DNA of 64,000 nucleotides from Miscanthus floridulus (Eukaryota > Streptophyta > Magnoliopsida > Poales > Poaceae), in the NCBI RefSeq assembly GCF_019320115.1, contig NC_089581.1:67856166-67920165 (forward strand). The letters run 5' to 3'. The translations under genes and the position numbers were made by a program. This document shows positions 55,421-64,000 of this stretch, piece by piece. The notes below the pieces were generated by a model. It made no database searches and had not been told where the DNA came from. It worked only from the letters and a program-made list of their open reading frames with translations. Each line of letters opens with the position of its first letter. Position 1 is the stretch's first letter.

Positions 55421-57329
55421 ACCAACCCCGCTTAAAAAGAATCTCATCCTGAGATTCAAAGCAAGAACCAAAAGAGGGGAAACGCGATTACATTTTGTAG
55501 CCCCAAGATTACACGAAAGGTTACACAACTTTGAGTACTAAACCACATGGGGATTTAGGATACATGGTCAAGAGCAACCTAGTACAACCATGGCTTAATC
55601 CAGAAGTCGAGATAGACGAGGACAATGGAGAAATAGCAAGAAAATGATTATCCAAATCATGACGTAGGTCCAATAGATCCAAAAACAGTCAACTGAGAAG
55701 TCAAACATCATGAACCCTAAGATCGACTAACCAATGGTAGACTTGAACTTCTCTAGAAACTAGATCCTTCTTCTTCTCAGATTACACCATTGCCTCAGAC
55801 TAACGAACCTTGCTTCACAATGGCGACTAGATCTCGTAGCTCTACTCTGAATACGAGGGAAATGGGAAAGGAGAAGAAGAGCAAGGACCAAGGGTAACTT
55901 ATAGAGGTGAACGGAGATGGGACGCAACACATTAGAAGTGGAGGCAGCGTGAATGGAATACACAGATGGTTCATGCTGTGGAGATAAACATGGCCAAGGT
56001 GCTCTCACTGCACAAGCGAGCGAATGGGAAATAAAGGAGAAGAGATAAGGGGGTGCGCTCGATGAGGGAGGCGTGCGGCGGTCGTGTCCCCAAAAGAAGA
56101 AAGAAGGGAGGGGGAAGGGGGTCCGATATGAGGGACAAGGTGTGAGAGTCGAGAGCCAACTAGATACTGGGAAAAGGAGAAACGCATAGTGCACAAAGAC
56201 GACAAGTGCGGCACAATGCCACAGCCACACGAGAACGGGGAGCTAAGGGCCCAATACAGACAATGTTTGTAGGGCATGCAGCGAAATGACTCAGCATGAG
56301 TAGCATGGTCAACTAAACACATGCTTGAGACATGACGTCCACTCAGGCTTTTACAATCACTCCCAACTACCCGAGGCTAACTTTCCTTACTACTCTTCTT
56401 TTTCTTTCCTTTACTTGACCACATCTGTCTTTCATGTAGACTGAGACCATGTCATACTTTCTTCCTCCAAAATCACCTCCTCTTGCTTACCATGGGAGAA
56501 CACTATGTCATCAACCTATTGTGGATTTCCCATTTGAACACCCGAATATTTCCAAGGAGTTTATTTGTAGCAAAAGTGGTATGACGGTGTAACTTGGTAA
56601 AGGTACTTGGTTAACAACCTCGATACCAGCGCGTGCCGAGCAGCGTCACATGTGGCAGTTGTTCCACAGAGAGCCCTCGGTGTCATCGTAGCACCATAAG
56701 CTATTAACTAGGCAACTACTACCAACTTACATGTCATGAAGGCGGTGGGGTCATAGACCACAGAATAAGGGGAGTATTGCAAGGGAAGATTCAAACTACA
56801 AGGGTTCCCTTCACAACAAGGGACAAGGAATTCAAATCCAACGGTGGATTTGTTTTAAAGAGATTCAAGTGTTCTTCTAGGACATCCACAATTAGTCGAT
56901 ACAGTGTCCTATGTTATCCAATCACGGCAGATCTACTGGTATCTGAATGGCAACTTCTCTTGTAACCCACTTAACATCACCCTTGAAAACCCAAAGCATG
57001 TCTAATGGGACTTAAGGTAGATGGACATAATAAACACAATGAAATAAATAAAATGCATATTCTGAACGGTCTTATATGGGTACAATGTATAGGCATTCAG
57101 GCTCCATTCATGACATAGCATTCACCTTCCCTACGGTGGATGATCTCAACACTACAGATGAAAAACAACGACAAGAGTACAATACCAGAGGACAGTGACG
57201 AAAAGCACTACTACTACGGGTACAGCATCCTAAGATGACTAATCTACTCGAAACCATGCATCTTCATTCATGGGCTCGGTGGGTTCTTCTACTACCCAGG
57301 CTATGGATCTATGTCTTCTCTTGGCAAAG
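55421..57329 (-). other. Interior of the gag-pol-less element without recognised genes
   Basis: Purine-rich GCGGGGTTGG on the minus strand next to the LTR (55421-55434) is the likely polypurine tract. Minus-strand ORFs of up to 156 codons (55760-56230) have low-complexity, shifting composition and no domain. I find no RT or integrase motif in any frame. Confidence 0.6.
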
Positions 57330-58143
57330 GCTAGGTGAGAGGAACCAAGGGCTTGACTTCTGACACTTCCAAGGGTGGAGGTGCTGGTGGCACTACAACA
57401 CCGGTTCTCCTTCTTTCTGGCGGGTAGATAGGGATCCCTTCCAAGATCGGGGCATCCTGCCTTTCAGCAGCCAGCGTCCTCCGCTTGGCCCTGGTGACAA
57501 GATAAGCCTCACACAGCTAATGGACATGTTGATCTTCATCCTCCTTCAGAGCTTTTGACATGGTAGTCTCCTGGCTCTCAGCAGCTGCAGCACTAGCATG
57601 CGCTTCGGCAAGTTGCACCTAGAGCATTCGGTTGAAGATCTTGGCTTCCTCCGCTTGCTAGAGGGAGATCCTTAGTTCCAAGGCTTGCCGGTCATACTGC
57701 TCATCCAGAGCAAGCAGGTATGTGGTCAAGTGCACCATGGTAGGACTATCTTCTTGCACCTCCCACCCTTACAAAGCCTCCATGCAAGCCCTCCATGCTC
57801 GTTGATCCTTATCCAAAGGTGGAAAGAACCTCATGGGGGTACTGGCAATGGGCTCCTCATAGATCTAGCAGAGGTACCACAAGGCTTTGTGGGCCACAAC
57901 CTGGTAGGTGTCGATGAAGCTAAACCCGATTGCAGTCACCCTCCAGGCATCAGTGAGGTCGGAGAACTCTTCACTCTTACTGATGTAGACGGCAACCTCA
58001 CACCACTCGGTGCCATGCTCCTCATACTCATGGCCCTCATACTCGAGATGATCTTTGACTCCGAGCTTTTGTAGGGTGGCATGTAGGATTCTAGGAAAAC
58101 CCTCAATGTTCAGGCAGTAACTACTAACCCAGGCTCCTGCCAT
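57330..58143 (-). pseudogene. Upstream-type ORF with coiled-coil tail, decayed
   Basis: From a methionine at 58143 one minus-strand frame reads for about 270 codons, with in-frame stops at 57865 and near 57771, 57660, 57621 and 57519. The N-terminal 90 residues look folded (starts MAGAWVSSYCLNIEGFPR). Later an Ala/Glu-rich part (VQLAEAHASAAAAESQ) has coiled-coil character, and a Pro-rich segment (VVVPPAPPPLEV) follows. It lies 0.8 kb after the primer site, the same place as the extra ORF in the chromovirus at 23839-25062. Sequence similarity between the two is not obvious. Conserved use of one frame across many stops shows it was coding in an ancestor. Confidence 0.65.
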
Positions 58144-58909
58144 TTCTAGCAGTGGTTGTGAGGAAGGCTGTGCAAAAGGCTAGCTCAAAGGAAAAGCTAA
58201 GTGAGCTAAAGTGCGCCGAGTGGTGGTACCAATGGCTAAGCCAGGCTCTGCTTATAAAGGCAGAGCGGCAGTGGTCCTGGCGCAGTCCACCAGGGTTCCC
58301 GCGTGAGATCACTATGAGCAAATCAACCAAATTCTACATGTTCGAGGCGAGCGACGTGCGATGCCATTATTGACTAGTACGACTGCAAGGCAAGGGTCTA
58401 ATAAGAGCATAGAAAAAGGGGTATAAGGAGATGTGGGTCACGACCAGCGTGATCCATGGGCGAACGTGAAACACGAAGCCAAAGTGCGGACCTAACTTTG
58501 GAACAGGAACGAGTCATCTGTGCACAATACGACACGCGTGACACCTATGGATGGCGTATCTATAAGCAATATGAGCGCTACAATGCACAAACAGGATATG
58601 CATAAATGCACGTCCTATATGTCCTTTCACTGTTGCCAACATATAGGGCAACCGTCCTCAGATTTTTGGCACATTGTTCTCTCCCTATAAATAGTCAATA
58701 CTATCAGACTATGCTCGGGGTTAGGGTACCTGCAGAAAACTTGATTAAGGCTATCTAAGTCAGCAGAGTGCCATCCATCCTGGATACACAACCATAGTAA
58801 TAGGGCTACTTATATAACTTCGCATAAAGACATCATATTCTTTTGAAAAGAATTTGTTGTCAAATTTTATTTTAGAAAAGGATTTTCAAAGCTTTATTTC
58901 CTCATTTAT

Positions 58910-58921
58910 GCTCAGATACCA
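58910..58921 (-). other. Primer binding site (tRNA-Met-like)
   Basis: TGGTATCTGAGC on the minus strand, two bases after the 5' LTR. One base differs from the TGGTATCAGAGC found in the chromovirus. Confidence 0.8.
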
Positions 58922-58923
58922 CC

Positions 58924-61827
58924 TGTGGCAGAACCGCCTAATCTAATGCCTCCCAAGAGTGCTCGGCTTCCATTAGACACTATGCACTCAAGGGAGAACA
59001 CCAAATTACACAGTTCCATCGGGCACACCCCGAGGGAGAACTCAAAAATCCATATTTTTCCATCAGGATCACAAATGAGAGAATACAACTTACAACATTC
59101 TTAATCATTTCTTACATCACTTTACATGTAACATCATAGTACAACATTTATTATTTATAATAGCGGAATATAAACATGTTATCAGAGTTATGAACAATTT
59201 AAATTAACAGCGGAATTAATTATCTATTCATGGCATAATGAAGCATTGATATGTAAACTATGACAATAGTTTATAAAACTTTTATTTACAAAAATATTTG
59301 GTGAGAGTTATAAATAAAAACTATGATAGCAGCGTAAAGTAAATCCTCTCTGAGCCCATCAGGAGGAATCCATACACAAGAGTCAGCTCTAGCATCCACC
59401 TGTCACCTGCAACAGGGGGAAATAAAACCCTGAGTACTCAATTATACTCAGCAAGACTTACCCGACAGGAGGAAAGAAAAGACTCCATGGATATGCAAGG
59501 CTATCTGGCTTGTGGGTTTATGGCATCTGCAGGAAGCATTACTAAATGTGCGTCCTTATATTAATTTTTATTAGCAGTGCATTAGTTCATTAACTAACCA
59601 TTCTATGTAAGCACATGTGCTACTTTCAAGCAGGTGGTAAGTAATCAGAATTCCTTTTTCCATCTTTCATCTTTTAGTTCTTACTATGGTGCTAGAGTTA
59701 AGACAAGTCGTACCAACTCGGCGGCGATTCGCGAACCAATGTCCCCAGCTAGGTACCCCAAAACACATGCCTCGCTTGTACCCTAGGCACAAGCAGGACC
59801 AACCCATCACCCTCCTGTCCTGGGTGTCTAGGTCCCCATCCAAACTAAGACTCCAAGCCCCCACCCCTGAGTCCCAAACTCAGTGTGGTGCAAGGACCTC
59901 TTAACCCAAAAACCACCTTGACAGTCGGTTCAGAAAGAGTCGGATCCACGACAAGAGAGCAACAAGTCTTTCAAGCGCCCATACACAAGTATGTGCTCAG
60001 GATAATAAATCTGTGACTTGCCTAGCGTCTTATGCAACAGCTGGTCCTTAACCGATATAGACAGGGAAAGCAGTGTAACCAAGTCATACCCTGTGTCCAT
60101 GGCGATACAACCTATTACACCCACCAATACCCAAACCATATCCCTACCCGGTCACCATTTATCATTTCCACCATTTTTATATATTCCAAGTGACATTTCC
60201 TATCTCTCACGAGTGACAGCCATCACTCAACTTCTATCGGCGTCCTATAGCATAGCAATCTACATGATCCTATCATACTAGTAAGACTCATAGGATAAAG
60301 GTATATATATATATATGCAAGTGGTTTCATTCAACTCCTTAAAACTTAATGCACAAATATAATTTAAACTATAGAAAAGTAGGGGTTATGCACCGGGGCT
60401 TGCCTAGGTAAGATTTAATTAGAAGTTAGCTTTCCATCATGATGGCATGATCTTCAAGAGCACCATTTCTCCAGCAACTCTCGATAACTCCATGATCCAC
60501 CGACGTCCCTATTATGATATGCAATGCGATGCAATACAAAGACGTAATTAATCGACTGCAATCGTGACTCGTAAAAATACGATTTACGTCTCTCAAGTTA
60601 ACGAGCTAGTTCTAACGATGACCGTACTTAGGCTACATATCCATGTTGTCGAATAAGGCATTATTTCCCAACAATTGTTTTAGTTATACAATTCCAAGGT
60701 GTTTCTTTATCCCATTCCATAAATTTAATCCTATTCGAAATAGGGCATCATTATCTATCTAGCAAATTAATTATTCTGGAGCTACAAAACTACAGTGAGT
60801 ACCTAATATTGCTAGGAGCCTACTATAAAAATTTCAGATCCAATACTATTACCAATTTATCACGACAATTCCTACAAGTTTATATTTTTACAATATTAAG
60901 TACCTTAAATTAATTATATAGCTTCCAAGAATATTTTCAAACTATGTGAACAAAATATACTAACAAGTAGATCATGATTTTAGGAGACTAACAAAATTGG
61001 TTTCGCCATTTTTGGACAACTGCATCAATTTATATTGATTTTAAAATTTTATCTCCTAAACTAAATTAGCAATCGCTGTAGAAGGCTAAAGAGGCCAGCG
61101 GCCTCCTATTCGGCCTAGCGGTGGGCACGGCTTCAGCGAGGCCCATGGCGGGCGAGCTGGTTTGGCCCACAGGCGTACAATGTGCGCACGGCCCAGTGGC
61201 GCAAGGCCAGCCCAGACAGCGCGCACGGGTGGTGGCCCAGGTGGCAACACCGTAACGGTGTGGACGGCCCAAGCGGCAGGCAGGCCGTAGCCTAGTAAGC
61301 CAGCCCACGGGGAAAACCCAGCGGCGGTGGTACTACTTTGTGAGAAGGCTCCTGGGTTATCTTGAAATTAATGCACAGTACCAAACACTATTCACTTGAG
61401 TCACGCATATTACATTAGGGACCCTAAAAAACTTCGTTCTTACCACACGGTCCCTCTCGCCCTCCACACAAGCAGAGCACGAACACGAGGAATCCGGCTA
61501 GTGGCTAACTTTTGGTCGGGGAAGGCACGGTGGTGGTGGAGGACCAACCATGGGGCAGCAGTGGACCTAGACGCATGCGGGTGTGGCCCAGGCACTCCCT
61601 GCCATGGCCCACAAAGACGCGTCCACGCGCAGCAGCGGGCATGGCAGCACGACATAGCGGTTACCGTCATGGATGACGGTGATAGGAGCGGTCACAGAGG
61701 AGAGCAGCTGCGGCTGGCCAGCAGCCAGGTGGTGTGAGGGCACGGAAAGGCAGTGCGGGGAAGCCATGGACCAGCACGAGGCCTAAATCTCAGCGCTAAA
61801 CAAGATTATAACACCAGGGGTGTTACA
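58924..61827 (-). repeat. 5' LTR of the gag-pol-less element, internally deleted (2904 bp)
   Basis: Aligns to 50958-55420 but lacks the 1746 bp equivalent to 53631-55376. AGGCC sits at both deletion borders in the intact copy. It keeps the hairpin module at 59407-59461. Base differences from the partner are frequent, so the insertion is older than the chromovirus. Confidence 0.88.
59407..59461 (-). other. LTR mini-intron-like hairpin module, copy D
   Basis: 55 nt on the minus strand from GTAAGT to TTGCAG. The stem is CTGAGTA (59430-59436) with TACTCAG (59445-59451), seven pairs. Confidence 0.75.
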
Positions 61828-62690
61828 TATACCATCCTGCATATCCTTACCAGTCTACCTTCTTAAGTACCTCTTTTCTATTATGAGTTCCCTAATCCCA
61901 TCTACCAGTTCATGCAACAAAAGTCTTTTCAACTTCTTTATCTGAGCATTGAAACTCTCAGAAACATTATTGGTCAAATAGTCACCTTTACTTAGCTCTA
62001 AAAATCCACACCTGTACCATATCAACTTGTGATGTTGCTCAAGGAAGTCAATGGCATCTAGCGCAAAATCTGCTATCTTCTACATGTGCCACCTGAACAA
62101 CCCTTCTGTGTAACTCCTTGCAGCAGGGTACAGGTGGTCAGTAAACACATCTCCTTGATAATGCTTCATAAAGTTGTTGTACATGTGCCTCATACACTCT
62201 CTGTACTCCACTTCAGGGAACACTGCACCCACAACCTTCTCAAGTCCTTTACAAGCATCAGTACATATGACTAAACCTGTAGGTGATCCCACTGCTCTAT
62301 GCAACTACTGCATGAACCACTTCCAATTGTCTTTTGTTTCAGAATAAAAAACACCATAGGCCACATGGTATAACCAATTGTGCCCATCCACAGCAGTTGT
62401 TGATGCCAAATGCCCTGTATATCTGCCACGCAATGCAAACGCATCTACACCTATAAATGGCCTACAACCAGCTAAGAAGCCATCAATACATGGCTTTAGG
62501 GCTACAAAAATCCTCTTGAAGCGCTTCTTCTTCCCTTCTAACTCTATCTCTATCTCTACAATGCTTCCAGGAGAACTTATTTCTATCTGTGCTTTCCAAT
62601 TGAACAATAGCTAAAAACTTTCTTAGTACTTCCCATGAACCTGTTGTAGGGTAACCGTCAAACTTGACCATGCCTTGGACTATTTCAGTT
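61828..62690 (-). pseudogene. MULE transposase (MURA-like), catalytic part
   Basis: Minus-strand fragments in order: GCRPFIGVDAFALRGRYTGH with the first catalytic Asp, NWLYHVAYGVFYSETKDNW, then after an in-frame TAG (62305) VICTDACKGLEKVV with the second Asp. After another stop (62080) comes TNNVSESFNAQIKKL, the conserved motif downstream of the core. This is the MULE transposase domain, which cuts and pastes the element at its long terminal inverted repeats. The gene is cut on its downstream side by the retrotransposon at 61827 and upstream by an LTR at 62702. The C-terminal half continues at 50957. Confidence 0.85.
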
Positions 62691-62701
62691 TAATGCCATA
62701 G

Positions 62702-64000
62702 TGTGGTAGAACCACCCGAAATAACACACTTACGGAGGCGCTTGTCTTCCACTAGACACTAAGTACCCCAAAGGTGAGCTACATCAGGCAGTTCCGTCGA
62801 GCACACCCCATGGGAGAACCCGAAAATCCACATTTTTCATCAGGATCACAAATGAGAGAATAAAGCTTACAACATTTTACCCATTTCTTACATCATTTTT
62901 TAGGCAACATCAGAGTATAATATTTATTGTTTATAACAACAAAATATAATCAAGTTATCAGAGTCTCAGCGAAAATAAAATCATTTAATGACAAGTTAAA
63001 CATTAACATGATGATCAGTTATATACATCATAGCAGGTTATACGTTTTTCTATTGTAAAACATTTTGGGTGAAAGTTTTAAATAAACTCTATGTCCGCAA
63101 TGTTAAGGAAATCCTTGCTGAGCCCATCAGGAGGTTTCCACACACAAGTGCTAGCTCCACATGTTCCTATCACCTACAATAGGGTAGAATAAACCCTGAG
63201 TACTCAATTGTACTCCGTAAGGCTTACCCGTCAGGAGGAAAGAAAAGACTCCGAGGATATGCAAGGTTATCTAGCTTGTGGGTTATTGCATCTACAGAAA
63301 GCATTACTAAACAAACGTCCTTATATTCAATTTTATTAGCAATCATCATTAGTTCATTAACTAACCATTCTATATAAGCACCTGTGCTATTTTCAAGCAG
63401 GTGGTAAGCAATCAGGACCATTTTACCATCTTTCATCTTCTAGTTCTTTCTACGGTGCCAGATTGTAGACAAGTCATACCAGATTACCCGACGATTTGCG
63501 AATCAATGTGCCCAGCTAGGTACCCCAAAACACACGTCCCACTTGTATCCCAGGCACAAGCAGGACCAACCCACCACTCTCCTATCAAGGGTCCAGGTCC
63601 CCGTCCAAACTTGGACTCCAAGCCCCCACACCTGAGTCCCAGACTTAGTGTGGTGCTTAGACCTCCACCATCCCTGTCTCTAATCAGTCGGTCTAGAAAG
63701 AACCAGAACCCATGACAAGAGAGCAACGAGCCTTCCCTACTTCCATAAACAAGTATATGCTCAGGATAATAAGTCTATGACCTGACTAGAATCCAATGCA
63801 ATGGTCGGTCCTTAACCGACACAGGCGAAACAAGTGCAATCCAAGCCTCGCTCAAATACCAAACCAAGTCCAGATCTAAAGTACCATTCCGCCCTGTCTT
63901 CAATTATCATTCATATATATATATATATATTCCATGTGATAGTAATATAACAACAATAATATATTTCCCATCTCTCGCGTGTGACAGACAATCACTCGAC
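62702..64000 (-). mobile_element. LTR, cut by the right window edge
   Basis: It starts TGTGGTAGAACCACC, the same terminal word as the LTRs at 50958 and 58924, and follows the same order of conserved blocks, including the hairpin module at 63174-63227. It interrupts the MULE transposase gene. The other end and target duplication lie outside the window. Confidence 0.8.
63174..63227 (-). other. LTR mini-intron-like hairpin module, copy E
   Basis: 54 nt on the minus strand from GTAAGC to TTGTAG. The stem CTGAGTAC (63196-63203) with GTACTCCG (63210-63217) has one mismatch. Confidence 0.7.

Larger units (their letters stand above)
50958..61827 (-). mobile_element. LTR retrotransposon lacking gag-pol, nested in the MULE, 10.9 kb
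   Basis: Two same-family LTRs (50958-55420 and 58924-61827) bracket a 3.5-kb interior. Flanks TATAT (50953-50957) and TATAC (61828-61832) match at 4 of 5, and the MULE transposase resumes immediately outside both ends. A primer site at 58910-58921 and a purine-rich tract beside 55421 place it on the minus strand. The interior has an upstream-type ORF at 57330-58143 but no protease, RT, RNase H or integrase motif, so movement would need enzymes from another element. Confidence 0.85.

Noticed and set aside
55760..56230. A 156-codon minus-strand ORF in the interior of the gag-pol-less element
   Set aside because: Composition changes along its length and no gag, protease or other domain is recognisable. 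Overlapping ORFs in other frames suggest chance openness.
63905..63935. AT dinucleotide run near the right edge
   Set aside because: A simple short microsatellite inside the LTR, also seen near 45240 and 60300. No further significance.

Overview
This window looks like plant nuclear DNA, most likely from a large-genome panicoid grass of the sorghum/sugarcane/Miscanthus type. That is an inference from retrotransposon family and MITE types, spliced coding fragments and nested-insertion structure. I see no intact host gene, no rRNA or tRNA gene, no CRISPR array and no bacterial-style operon. Nearly all recognisable sequence is transposable element, much of it nested.

Layout from left to right. 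At 1-5027 the end of a SIRE-like LTR is split by a 4.67-kb solo LTR (181-4847, target duplication TTTAA). It abuts 5028-8447, the decayed gag-like gene and 3' LTR of a non-autonomous element. After LTR debris and about 2 kb of unrecognised DNA, another roughly 4.3-kb solo LTR (11502-30698) is split by the main element, a 14.9-kb Ty3/gypsy chromovirus (Tekay/Del type) on the minus strand at 14582-29507. This element has two 4.27/4.28-kb LTRs, a perfect CTCTG target duplication, a tRNA-Met primer site, a polypurine tract, gag, protease, RT, RNase H, integrase and a chromodomain-like end. It also has an extra coiled-coil ORF upstream of gag. In-frame stops interrupt both reading frames. By my count the LTRs differ at about 41 sites, nearly all transitions, so the insertion is young.

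The middle (30.7-43.9 kb) is the least repeat-dense part. It holds a possible terminal exon, the C-terminal exons of a universal stress protein gene, several MITEs and a tRNA-derived SINE with a 15-bp target duplication. It also holds two tandem-repeat patches and two solo LTRs of one family. At 38749-39681 a 933-bp TIR element carries head-to-head fragments of a TM9SF gene and a CLPX gene.

The right part (43.9-64 kb) is a dismembered Mutator-like element. A GRF-like ORF on the plus strand converges on a MURA-type transposase on the minus strand. The transposon is interrupted by an LTR (about 43921-46629), a SIRE-like solo LTR (47640-50059), a 10.9-kb gag-pol-less retrotransposon (50958-61827) and another LTR running off the right edge (62702 on).

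The least expected signal is a 54-55-nt module found in five otherwise diverged LTRs. It is bounded by GTAAG and TTG[C/T]AG, with a perfect or near-perfect hairpin (CTGAGTAC/GTACTCAG) in between, and resembles a miniature intron. A second theme is an ORF upstream of gag with a coiled-coil tail, seen in two different elements, one of which has lost gag-pol.
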